Both the position numbers and the translations under genes were made by a program. From Chitinibacter sp. FCG-7 (GTDB lineage: Bacteria; Pseudomonadota; Gammaproteobacteria; Burkholderiales; Chitinibacteraceae): a DNA stretch of 64,000 nt. Where the stretch lies: NCBI RefSeq assembly GCF_040047665.1, contig NZ_CP157355.1:2666001-2730000 (forward strand), written 5' to 3'. Under the pieces are notes generated by a model. It saw nothing but the letters and a program-made list of their open reading frames with translations, made no database searches and was not told the origin of the DNA. Shown in pieces: positions 24,318-32,179 of this stretch. Every line of letters starts with the position of its first letter. Within the stretch, counting starts at the first letter, position 1.

Positions 24318-24629
24318 TTACAAAGGAATGATTTTGTCGGCTGTGTGCTGGAAAACATAAGGGTCTGAGATTAGCTCAAACTGCTCATCGTCTGGGTAGC
24401 ACACCGCACGATGGTAGTTTTCTCCCGCAAACGCCTTGATGGCATTTAAATCATCCCAATACGTTGCCAAGAAAAAATGCGCAAACGCGCCTTGAACTTC
24501 GTGTCGAATGAACGCGCCTAGATTACCAGCAGTTTGTCGGGCATGTTGCACGCCTGTTAATTCAAGATGCCTTAGAAATCCGTCCGCATGCTGAAGAGGG
24601 ACGCAACCATGCCATGTTCTAACAATCAA
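24318..24629 (-). CDS. Putative antibiotic-biosynthesis-monooxygenase-like (ABM/dimeric barrel) protein
   Basis: The 103-residue protein has IVRTWHGCVPLQHADGFLRH, then ARQTAGNLGAFI, AHFFLATYWDDLNAIKAFAG and HRAVCYPDDEQFEL. This is the ferredoxin-like ABM pattern in which a short enzyme or heme-degrading subunit dimerises. It starts with TTG at 24629, supported by AAGGGA upstream. It lies 16 bases upstream of the methyltransferase start, so the two may be co-transcribed. Confidence 0.72.
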   Translation of the reverse strand: MIVRTWHGCVPLQHADGFLRHLELTGVQHARQTAGNLGAFIRHEVQGAFAHFFLATYWDDLNAIKAFAGENYHRAVCYPDDEQFELISDPYVFQHTADKIIPL

Positions 24630-24677
24630 TTTATTATCCCTTAACTTTTATGATGAGTTATTGGTTTGGCGTGCGGA

Positions 24678-25280
24678 TTAATTCAGAGCATCAACGCCTT
24701 CATTAGCCAGCATCGTCACCAGCTCAATCAATGGCAGGCCGATAATGGCGCTTGGGTCGGTGGATTCGATTCTCTCTATCATCACGATGCCCAGCCCCTC
24801 GGTTTTGGCGCTGCCCGCGCAGTTATAGGGCTGTTCGCACTGCAAATAGCGCTCGATCTGTTCGTCGCTGTAGTTGCGCATCGTAACGCGGGTAATATCG
24901 ACGATGCTCTGGTGTGTGTCGGTGGCGGTGTTGTACAACGCCAATGCAGTATGAAAATCAATGCTCTGGCCGCGCATGGCCTGCAGCTGCCGAACCGCGC
25001 GTTCATGATTGCCCGGCTTGCCCAGCTGTTCGCCATTGAGCAGTGCGACCTGGTCCGAGCCGATGATGAGACTATCTGGAAACTGCTCGGCCAGTACGCG
25101 GGCTTTGGCAATAGCGAGGCGTTCGCTGGTTTGGGCGGCGCTCTCGCCAGCGAGCGGTGTTTCATCCAGATCAGGTATCGCCACGCTGAACTCAAGCCCC
25201 AGCCGGGAGAGCAGTTCTTTGCGATAGGGCGAGCTTGAGGCCAGAACGAGGCTTAAATGGTGAGTGGCTTGTTTTTTCAT
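24678..25280 (-). CDS. Maf-family nucleoside triphosphate pyrophosphatase (YceF-type)
   Basis: The 200-residue house-cleaning enzyme shows LVLASSSPYRKELLSRLGL at 11-29, the conserved PDLDETP, IIGSDQVALLNGEQLGKPG and CAGSAKTEGLGIVMIERIE. The Lys/Arg pattern SSSPYRKELL and the E in FxxE fit the YceF subgroup, which hydrolyses 7-methyl-GTP. It is divergent from yceD, the same arrangement as in E. coli and many other proteobacteria. Confidence 0.9.
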   Translation of the reverse strand: MKKQATHHLSLVLASSSPYRKELLSRLGLEFSVAIPDLDETPLAGESAAQTSERLAIAKARVLAEQFPDSLIIGSDQVALLNGEQLGKPGNHERAVRQLQAMRGQSIDFHTALALYNTATDTHQSIVDITRVTMRNYSDEQIERYLQCEQPYNCAGSAKTEGLGIVMIERIESTDPSAIIGLPLIELVTMLANEGVDALN

Positions 25281-25374
25281 CAGAAATTAATGCTTCCCGC
25301 AGTTGCGCTGCAATTGACACAAGTAGGCGGACGATTATATCATGCGCGGTTTCCGGTTCTACGCCCCAGCCTAT

Positions 25375-25869
25375 ATGACTGTGATACATAGCGCGGAATT
25401 TGCGCAAGAAGCTAGAGAACTCAAAGGCTCTATACCGCTTGCCCAACTTACCCGGCTTGCCGATCAGTTGGCCGATACGTCAGGCGAAGTATTCTGGCAT
25501 ATCGAAAGTGGTGTAGATCGCTTGCAGCGCCCCTGGCTTTATTTGGAAGTAACGGGAACCCTGCAGCTGGTGTGTCAGCGTTGCCTTCTGGGCGCGCCTT
25601 GGCAGCTCCACAGTGAAACCGTGTTGACTCAGTTTGCCAGCGAGGAACAAATCGACGAAGCCGAAGCGCTCGACGAAGACCTTGAAGGCATCTTGATCGA
25701 TCCGGAGCTGGATATTGAAGCACTGGTTGAAGATGAGATTTTGCTCGCTTTACCCGTAGCGCTGACGCATGAAGTATGTGGTGGCGACGAAGCGCTAGCC
25801 AAATTGGCGAGCGATAAACCTAATCCGTTTGCAGTCCTGGCTCAGTTGAAAACCAGGAAAGCGGAATGA
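25375..25869 (+). CDS. yceD: YceD/DUF177 family protein
   Basis: The 164-residue protein carries the DUF177 pattern: LQLVCQRCLLGAPWQL with the CxxC pair, LDIEALVEDEILLALPVALTHE, and a Cys-containing loop after HE. It is always next to rpmF and has been linked to 23S rRNA and ribosome assembly in bacteria and plastids. I chose ATG 25375 (MTVIHSAEFAQEARELKGSI) because homologues begin there; ATG 25342 is also in frame. It is the first gene of the rpmF-plsX-fab block. Confidence 0.9.
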   Translation: MTVIHSAEFAQEARELKGSIPLAQLTRLADQLADTSGEVFWHIESGVDRLQRPWLYLEVTGTLQLVCQRCLLGAPWQLHSETVLTQFASEEQIDEAEALDEDLEGILIDPELDIEALVEDEILLALPVALTHEVCGGDEALAKLASDKPNPFAVLAQLKTRKAE

Positions 25870-25894
25870 CAACTGAGTATTAAGGAGTTTTAAC

Positions 25895-26074
25895 ATGGCA
25901 GTTCAACAGAATAAAAAATCACCTTCGAAACGTGGCATGCACCGCGCTCACGACTTCCTGTCTGCACCAGCTTTGTCTGTAGATGCTGCGACTGGTGAAG
26001 TTCATCGCCCGCACCACATTTCTCCAAACGGCTTTTACAAAGGCCGTCGTGTGATTAAGGCCAAGGGCGAGTAA
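25895..26074 (+). CDS. rpmF: 50S ribosomal protein L32
   Basis: A 59-residue basic protein: [20 protein letters not shown], then [20 protein letters not shown] and a [12 protein letters not shown] end. This is a textbook bacterial L32. There is no zinc-binding Cys set, so it is the zinc-independent form. AAGGAG lies 9 bases before the ATG. It lies 25 bases after yceD, as is usual. Confidence 0.97.
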   Translation: MAVQQNKKSPSKRGMHRAHDFLSAPALSVDAATGEVHRPHHISPNGFYKGRRVIKAKGE

Positions 26075-26131
26075 TTCAGTCGCGAGTCATTCGCGCTTTG
26101 GTGCCTCTCTAAGCTTTTTTGCTTAGTCTTG

Positions 26132-26160
26132 CGGCGCAAGTGAGAAACCTCGCTTGCGCC
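26132..26160 (+). promoter_or_regulatory. Hairpin between rpmF and plsX
   Basis: GGCGCAAG.GAG pairs with CTCG.CTTGCGCC, preceded by a smaller CTAAGC/GCTTAG hairpin at about 26110. There is no strong T-run directly after it, so it may attenuate transcription or stabilise the rpmF message rather than stop transcription into plsX. Confidence 0.45.
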
Positions 26161-26182
26161 GTTCGTCGTTTTAGGATCAGAA

Positions 26183-27244
26183 ATGGATATTACCGTTGCA
26201 GTTGATGCCATGGGTGGCGATCACGGCGCGCATGTGACCGTGCCTGCTGCCCTGCGTTTTTTGCGCGATAACCCCGATGTGAATATTGTGCTGGTGGGCT
26301 TGACCGATGCGCTGGAGGCTGAATTGAAAGCCCGTCAGACGCAAACCGGGCCGCGCTTGCGTATTCACGCGGCATCCGAAGTAGTGGCGATGGATGAATC
26401 GCCGCAACTGGCCATGAAGAATAAAAAAGATTCATCAATGCGCGTGGCCATCAATCTGGTGAAATCCGGCGAGGCCAATGCTTGTGTCTCGGCAGGCAAT
26501 ACCGGCGCGCTGATGGCAACCGCGCGATTTGTGCTCAAGACGATTCCGGGTATCGATCGCCCGGCCATTGCCAGCCTGATGCCAACCATGAAAGGCAGCC
26601 AGACGCTGATGCTCGATCTGGGCGCAAATGTCGATTCGACGCCAGAGCAGATTACCCAGTTTGCCATTATGGGCTCGGCCATGTTTGCGGCGATCAAGCA
26701 GAAAAACGCGCCGACTGTCGGTCTGCTCAATGTCGGCTCGGAAGACATCAAAGGCAATGAAGTGGTTAAAGCTGCCGCCGAAATGGTGCGCCAGACCCGA
26801 CTGAATTTTGTCGGCAATGTTGAAGGCAATGACATCTACAAAGGCACGGTTGATGTCGTGGCCTGTGACGGTTTTACCGGCAATATCACGCTCAAGGCCT
26901 CGGAAGGCGTGGCGCAGATGTTCAATACGGCGATGAAAGCCGAATTTACCCGCAACTGGTTTACCAAATTGCTGGCGCTGGCGGCGATGCCGGTATTGAA
27001 AAGCTTTAAAAACAAACTGGATCCGCGCCGTTTTAATGGGGCGTCGTTTCTGGGTTTGCGCGGCATTGTGGTGAAAAGCCACGGCGGTGCAGATGAAATC
27101 GCATTTTACTGGGCGCTGGCCCAGGCCGTTGAGGAAGCTCGCTCCAGCCTGATTCAGCGTATTACCGATCAAGTGCAGCATGAATTGCGGCATTTTGACG
27201 CCACAGATGCCGGTGAAAAATCGGCAGCGGAACAGTCCGTCTGA
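26183..27244 (+). CDS. plsX: Phosphate acyltransferase PlsX
   Basis: The 353-residue protein converts acyl-ACP to acyl-phosphate for the PlsY/PlsC phospholipid pathway. It shows [13 protein letters not shown] at the N-terminus, [52 protein letters not shown] and a C-terminal [16 protein letters not shown]. It is embedded between rpmF and fabH in the standard order. The stop is followed 46 bases later by the fabH start. Confidence 0.96.
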   Translation: MDITVAVDAMGGDHGAHVTVPAALRFLRDNPDVNIVLVGLTDALEAELKARQTQTGPRLRIHAASEVVAMDESPQLAMKNKKDSSMRVAINLVKSGEANACVSAGNTGALMATARFVLKTIPGIDRPAIASLMPTMKGSQTLMLDLGANVDSTPEQITQFAIMGSAMFAAIKQKNAPTVGLLNVGSEDIKGNEVVKAAAEMVRQTRLNFVGNVEGNDIYKGTVDVVACDGFTGNITLKASEGVAQMFNTAMKAEFTRNWFTKLLALAAMPVLKSFKNKLDPRRFNGASFLGLRGIVVKSHGGADEIAFYWALAQAVEEARSSLIQRITDQVQHELRHFDATDAGEKSAAEQSV

Positions 27245-27290
27245 TTGGGCGCGCCAAGCGCAGATTAATAATCAGGCCAAGGAGTCGGTT

Positions 27291-28250
27291 GTGATTTATT
27301 CCCGTATTGCAGGCACTGGCTCGTATTTGCCAGAGCGTATTTTAAGCAACCATGAGTTGGCGCAAACCGTTGATACCAGTGACGAATGGATTGTCAGCCG
27401 CACCGGTATTTCTTCGCGTCATATCGCCGCCGACGATCAATTAACGTCTGATCTGGCGCTCATCGCAGTTGAGCGCGCGCTCGAAAGTGCTGGTGTCGCT
27501 AAAGAAGACGTCGATTTGCTGATCGTTGCCACCACAACGCCGGATAATATTTTCCCGTCAACCGCGTGTTTATTGCAAAACAAACTGGGTGTGCATGGCT
27601 TTCCAGCTTTTGACGTACAGGCGGTGTGTGCGGGTTTCGTCTATGCACTCACCACTGCGGATGCGATGGTCAAAAGCGGCGCTGCCAAATGTGCGGTGGT
27701 GGTTGGGGCGGAAAAGCTATCCAATCTGATTAATTGGCAAGATCGTGGCACCTGCATTCTGTTTGGCGACGGCGCGGGTGCGGTGGTGCTCACCGCTTCG
27801 GACGAGCCGGGCATTCTTGCGACCAAACTCAAAGCGGATGGCCGTTACAACGGTATTTTGAAAACCGCAGCGCGCCCAAAACAAGGCGTACTCGACGGTG
27901 AACCGTGGATTTATATGGAAGGCAATGCGGTCTTCAAATTTGCCGTGCGTGCGCTGGCCGAGATTGCCGAAGAAACACTGGCTGAAGCCGGTCTGGAAAA
28001 AACCGATATTGACTGGCTGGTGCCGCATCAGGCCAATGTGCGCATTATCGAATCGACCGCCAAGCATCTGGGCATGGCGATGGAGAATGTGATCGTGACG
28101 CTGGGTGAGCAGGGCAATACCTCGGCCGCATCGATTCCGCTGGCGCTCGATCATGGTGTGAAATCGGGCAAGATTCAGCGTGGCCAGACCATTCTGATGG
28201 AAGGAATTGGTGGTGGCTTTGCGTGGGGTTCTATTCTCGCCAAGTATTAA
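27291..28250 (+). CDS. fabH: beta-ketoacyl-ACP synthase III
   Basis: The 319-residue enzyme starts fatty-acid synthesis by condensing acetyl-CoA with malonyl-ACP. The catalytic triad is seen as Cys113 in DVQAVCAGFVYAL, His in WLVPHQANVRI near 246, and Asn in GEQGNTSAASIPLAL. DTSDEWIVSRTGI and EGIGGGFAWGS are further hallmarks. GTG 27291 follows AAGGAGTCGGTT; the open frame reaches back into plsX without a better start. A hairpin follows. Confidence 0.96.
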   Translation: MIYSRIAGTGSYLPERILSNHELAQTVDTSDEWIVSRTGISSRHIAADDQLTSDLALIAVERALESAGVAKEDVDLLIVATTTPDNIFPSTACLLQNKLGVHGFPAFDVQAVCAGFVYALTTADAMVKSGAAKCAVVVGAEKLSNLINWQDRGTCILFGDGAGAVVLTASDEPGILATKLKADGRYNGILKTAARPKQGVLDGEPWIYMEGNAVFKFAVRALAEIAEETLAEAGLEKTDIDWLVPHQANVRIIESTAKHLGMAMENVIVTLGEQGNTSAASIPLALDHGVKSGKIQRGQTILMEGIGGGFAWGSILAKY

Positions 28251-28261
28251 CAGATTTGATC

Positions 28262-28288
28262 AAAACGGCGCACACAGCGCCGTTTTTA
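28262..28288 (+). terminator. Hairpin with T-run between fabH and fabD
   Basis: AAAACGGCGC ACACA GCGCCGTTTTT: a 10-bp stem followed by TTTTATT, 12 bases after the fabH stop. It may act as a partial terminator inside the fab cluster, giving fabD its own control. Confidence 0.75.
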
Positions 28289-28320
28289 TTGCAGTGAAAC
28301 AAGTGTTTTAGGAGTTTGCG

Positions 28321-29256
28321 ATGTCGTTAGCATTTGTATTTCCCGGTCAAGGTTCACAATCGATTGGCATGATGAATGGCTGGGCTGATTCTGCGCATGC
28401 TGCGCTGGTTAAAGCCACTTTTGACGAAGCTTCCAGTGTACTGGGGCAGGATTTGTGGGCCATGGTGAACGACGGTCCGGCCGATGAGCTGAATGCCACC
28501 GTGAACACCCAGCCGGTGATGCTGACCGCCGGTGTTGCGGCATGGCGGGCATATCTGGCTAGCGGCGGCGCAATGCCAGTGATGATGGCCGGACATAGTC
28601 TGGGCGAATACACCGCGCTGGTGGCGGCTGAAGCCATCAGTTTTGGCGATGCTTTGCAGCTGGTTCGCCTGCGTGCCGAAGCGATGCAGGAAGCCGTGCC
28701 AGCAGGTACTGGCGCGATGGCGGCGATTCTGAATCTGGCCGACGACGAAATCATCGCAGCGTGCGCCGAGGCTGCGCAGGGTGAAGTGGTGCAGGCGGTG
28801 AATTTCAACTCGCCCGGTCAGGTGGTGATTGCCGGTAGCAAGGCCGCCGTTGAGCGCGCCTGCGAAGCGTGCAGGGCGCGCGGTGCGAAACGTGCCTTGC
28901 TGTTGCCCGTGTCAGTGCCATCGCATTGCGATCTGATGAAGCCAGCAGCCGAAAAGCTGGCGGCCAAATTAGCAACATTAACGATCAATGCGCCGATTGT
29001 GCCTGTCTTGCACAATGCCGATGTGGCTGCGTATAGTGACGCCGCTGCCGTGCGCGATGCCCTGGTGCGTCAGCTGTATCAGCCGGTGCGCTGGGTAGAA
29101 ACCGTGCAGAAAATGGTGGCTGATGGTGTCACCGTGGTGGCCGAATGCGGCCCGGGTAAAGTGCTGGTGGGGTTGAATAAACGCATCGCAGCCGATTTGC
29201 CTTCGTTTGCGCTGCTGGATGCGTCCTCGCTGGATGCGGTGAAAGCGGCCATTTAA
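28321..29256 (+). CDS. fabD: malonyl-CoA:ACP transacylase
   Basis: The 311-residue enzyme moves malonate from CoA to ACP. It has FVFPGQGSQSIGM at the N-terminus, the nucleophile Ser93 in AGHSLGEYTAL, the conserved Arg in LVRLRAEAMQEAV, and His in SVPSHCDLMKPA. GQVVIAGSKAAV matches the family. TAGGAG precedes the ATG. It lies in canonical order between fabH and fabG. Confidence 0.97.
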   Translation: MSLAFVFPGQGSQSIGMMNGWADSAHAALVKATFDEASSVLGQDLWAMVNDGPADELNATVNTQPVMLTAGVAAWRAYLASGGAMPVMMAGHSLGEYTALVAAEAISFGDALQLVRLRAEAMQEAVPAGTGAMAAILNLADDEIIAACAEAAQGEVVQAVNFNSPGQVVIAGSKAAVERACEACRARGAKRALLLPVSVPSHCDLMKPAAEKLAAKLATLTINAPIVPVLHNADVAAYSDAAAVRDALVRQLYQPVRWVETVQKMVADGVTVVAECGPGKVLVGLNKRIAADLPSFALLDASSLDAVKAAI

Positions 29257-29343
29257 TCAGAATGTGTTAATAGGGGTATATGCTTGTAGAGAACGGCTAG
29301 ACTGTGCTCTGAGCATATACCTGCTAATCATTGAGAGGTATTT

Positions 29344-30087
29344 ATGAGTTTGCAAGGTAAAGTGGCACTGGTAACTGGCGCATCACGCGGGATTGGTCAG
29401 GCGATTGCACTGGAGCTGGCCAGCATGGGCGCAACGGTGATTGGTACGGCAACCAGCGACAGTGGCGCTGCAGCGATTGGCGACTATCTGAAAGCGGCTG
29501 GCGCAACTGGCGCTGGCTTGCGTCTGAACGTGACCGAAGACGGCGCGTGTGACGCCACCGTGGCGCAGATCGAGAAAGAATTCGGCGCAATTGCGATCCT
29601 GGTCAATAACGCCGGTATTACGCGTGATAACCTGTTGATGCGCATGAAGGACGAAGAATGGGACGCCATTATGGATACCAATCTGAAACCGGTTTACAAG
29701 CTGTCCAAAGCCGTGATGCGCAATATGATGAAAGCGCGCTGGGGCCGGATTATTAATATCGCCTCCGTGGTTGGCGCCACCGGTAATGCCGGTCAAACCA
29801 ATTACTCGGCAGCTAAAGCGGCGCTGTTTGGCTTTACCAAGTCATTGGCCAAAGAAATTGGCAGCCGTGGCGTGACGGTCAACGCCGTAGCACCGGGCTT
29901 TATCGACACCGATATGACCAAAGGTCTGCCGGACGAGCAAAAAGCGCATCTGGTGGCCAATATTGCGCTGGGCCGCCTGGGCGACCCACAAGATATCGCC
30001 GATGCAGTGGGCTTTTTGGCTTCCGATAAGGCGGCGTACATCACAGGCAACACCATCCATGTAAATGGTGGGATGTTTATGAATTAA
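29344..30087 (+). CDS. fabG: 3-oxoacyl-ACP reductase
   Basis: The 247-residue short-chain dehydrogenase reduces 3-oxoacyl-ACP with NADPH. The cofactor motif TGASRGIG is at 11-18, NNAG near 89, the Ser/Tyr/Lys triad in INIASVVG and NYSAAKAAL, and the FabG-typical end ITGNTIHVNGGMFM. GAGAGG precedes the ATG. The interval from fabD contains an inverted GGTATATGCT/AGCATATACC pair (about 29275-29322). Confidence 0.97.
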   Translation: MSLQGKVALVTGASRGIGQAIALELASMGATVIGTATSDSGAAAIGDYLKAAGATGAGLRLNVTEDGACDATVAQIEKEFGAIAILVNNAGITRDNLLMRMKDEEWDAIMDTNLKPVYKLSKAVMRNMMKARWGRIINIASVVGATGNAGQTNYSAAKAALFGFTKSLAKEIGSRGVTVNAVAPGFIDTDMTKGLPDEQKAHLVANIALGRLGDPQDIADAVGFLASDKAAYITGNTIHVNGGMFMN

Positions 30088-30284
30088 TCGGGTAAAATCG
30101 CCAGCGATTGTGATTTTGCCGGATCGGTGCAGTAAAAAAAACCGCTCGCGCGGTAGCAAAATTACTCAAAAACAAGTAAATTTGCGCTTTATTGCACCAT
30201 GTAACTGTTTGCATCGCCAAATTATTGGTAGAATGCGAACGCATTTTTCAGAAATTAAGCTAACAAGGCTTGGGAACTAAATCC

Positions 30285-30524
30285 ATGGAAAACATCGAAC
30301 AGCGCGTGAAGAAGATTGTTGCTGAGCAACTGGGCGTGCCAGAAACTGACGTTAAGATTGATTCTTCGTTTGTTAACGACCTCGGCGCCGACTCACTCGA
30401 CACCGTTGAACTCGTTATGGCCCTCGAAGAAGAATTCGAGTGCGAAATCCCTGACGAGGACGCTGAAAAAATCACTACCGTTCAACAAGCAGTTGACTAC
30501 GTTAACGCTCACCTGAACAAGTAA
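30285..30524 (+). CDS. acpP: Acyl carrier protein
   Basis: The 79-residue acidic carrier has the phosphopantetheine site Ser37 in [19 protein letters not shown]. It starts [17 protein letters not shown] and ends [13 protein letters not shown] chose ATG 30285; an upstream in-frame ATG at 30270 would add five residues not found in the family. It is separated from fabG by about 200 bases, leaving room for a promoter of its own (a TAGAAT at about 30231), and is followed by a terminator. Confidence 0.97.
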   Translation: MENIEQRVKKIVAEQLGVPETDVKIDSSFVNDLGADSLDTVELVMALEEEFECEIPDEDAEKITTVQQAVDYVNAHLNK

Positions 30525-30540
30525 TCTCGGTGATTCCAGA

Positions 30541-30577
30541 CCTCCGCTATGGCTTGCTGTAGCGGGGGTTTTATTTT
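30541..30577 (+). terminator. Intrinsic terminator of acpP
   Basis: CCTCCGCTA and TAGCGGGGG pair over 9 positions (one G-T) around a 10-base loop, followed by TTTTATTTT. It begins 17 bases after the acpP stop. Confidence 0.85.
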
Positions 30578-30697
30578 ATCTGGCGCAGCTAAAACATCTG
30601 TTTGAAATGCCGCTTTGCACACTGGCAAGGCTGGGTTTCAGCGTCATTTTTGCTGTGCTGCCGGCTAGACGCCGGTTTTGAAGCGGAGTACCCCCAC

Positions 30698-31939
30698 GTG
30701 TCTAAACGCAGAGTAGTTGTTACCGGTTTGGGTCAAGTGTCCCCCGTCGGCAATGATGTTGCCACTGGCTGGGCCAACCTGCTTGCTGGCAAGTCTGGCA
30801 TTGGCATGATTACCCGATTTGACGCGAGCGATCTGGCTTGCCAAATCGCCGGTGAAGTAAAAGATTTCGATATTGCTCAGTACATCAGCCCGAAAGATGC
30901 GCGCCGTATGGATGTATTTATCCATTACGGGATTGCTGCAGCGTTGCAAGCGGTGGCCGATTCTGGCCTGGACGACGTGGCCAATCTGGATAAAACCCGC
31001 GTTGGCGTGAATATCGGTTCAGGGATTGGCGGTTTGCCACTGATCGAAAACACCGGCGTTGACGTTGTTCACGGTGGCCCGCGCAAGATTGGCCCGTTCT
31101 TTATTCCTGGCTCATTGGTTAATCTGATTGCTGGTCATGTGTCGATTATCAAAGGCTATCAAGGCCCGAGTTACGGCATCGTGTCGGCGTGTACGACTGG
31201 CGCGCATTGTATTGGCGACTCGGCACGGATGATTCAGTACGGTGATGCCGATATTATGGTTGCTGGTGGTGCTGAAGGTGCAATCTCCAAACTGGGTATT
31301 GGTGGTTTTGCCGCGATGAAGGCGCTGTCGACACGCAACGACGATCCTGCAACGTCTTCACGTCCATGGGACAAAGGCCGTGATGGCTTTGTGATGGGCG
31401 AGGGCGCAGGCGTACTGGTACTCGAAGAATACGAGCACGCGAAAAAACGCGGCGCGAAAATCTACGCTGAGCTGGTTGGTTTCGGTATGAGCTCGGACGC
31501 GCACCATATTACCGCACCGAATGCAGACGGTCCGGCACGCGGCGTGCAAAATGCTTTGCGCGATGCGGGCTTGAACGCCGATGCGGTGGATTATGTGAAT
31601 GCACACGGTACATCAACGCCACTGGGCGACGCGAACGAAACCAATGCGCTGAAAATCGCTTTGGGCGATCACGCCAAGAAAGTTGTAGTCAATTCAACCA
31701 AATCGATGACCGGCCACTTGCTGGGCGGTGCGGGTGGTGTTGAAGCGATTTACTCGATTCTGGCGCTGCATAATCAGGTATCGCCACCAACGATCAATCT
31801 GTTCGAGCAAGACATCGAAGCCGGTTGCGATCTGGATTACTGCGCCAATACTGCGCGCGATATGAAGATTGACGTGGCAATCTCGAATAGCTTCGGTTTT
31901 GGCGGCACGAACGGTACTCTGGTGTTCAAGCGCGTATAA
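30698..31939 (+). CDS. fabF: beta-ketoacyl-ACP synthase II
   Basis: The 413-residue elongation enzyme has the active Cys165 in [15 protein letters not shown], the His in [13 protein letters not shown] near 305, and a second His in [15 protein letters not shown]. The glycine-rich end [14 protein letters not shown] completes the thiolase fold. I chose GTG 30698 ([11 protein letters not shown] follows), with CGGAG upstream; the ORF extends about 96 bases further in a region with no family similarity. A terminator follows, ending the lipid block. Confidence 0.96.
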   Translation: MSKRRVVVTGLGQVSPVGNDVATGWANLLAGKSGIGMITRFDASDLACQIAGEVKDFDIAQYISPKDARRMDVFIHYGIAAALQAVADSGLDDVANLDKTRVGVNIGSGIGGLPLIENTGVDVVHGGPRKIGPFFIPGSLVNLIAGHVSIIKGYQGPSYGIVSACTTGAHCIGDSARMIQYGDADIMVAGGAEGAISKLGIGGFAAMKALSTRNDDPATSSRPWDKGRDGFVMGEGAGVLVLEEYEHAKKRGAKIYAELVGFGMSSDAHHITAPNADGPARGVQNALRDAGLNADAVDYVNAHGTSTPLGDANETNALKIALGDHAKKVVVNSTKSMTGHLLGGAGGVEAIYSILALHNQVSPPTINLFEQDIEAGCDLDYCANTARDMKIDVAISNSFGFGGTNGTLVFKRV

Positions 31940-31961
31940 AGTATGCAGTGCTTTTGATGCC

Positions 31962-31994
31962 AAAAAGCCACGTCGTTTAAGGCGTGGCTTTTTT
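31962..31994 (+). terminator. Intrinsic terminator of fabF
   Basis: AAAAAGCCACG and CGTGGCTTTTT form an 11-bp stem around a 10-base loop, with a T-run, 23 bases after the stop. Confidence 0.9.
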
Positions 31995-32179
31995 ACGTCT
32001 TCAAATCGCCTATTTGCTGAGAAAACGGGCATCTGTAGCTAAAAATATGCCATTGGTCGGCTTGCACTGATCTTGATCGCGTCTTTGTCAGGAACTCCTT
32101 ACAATATGTTCCACTAAAAATAGAAACAAGTTCGCCATATCTGCTTAAATGATGTGAGCCGAACTTTGCGCAAAATTGG

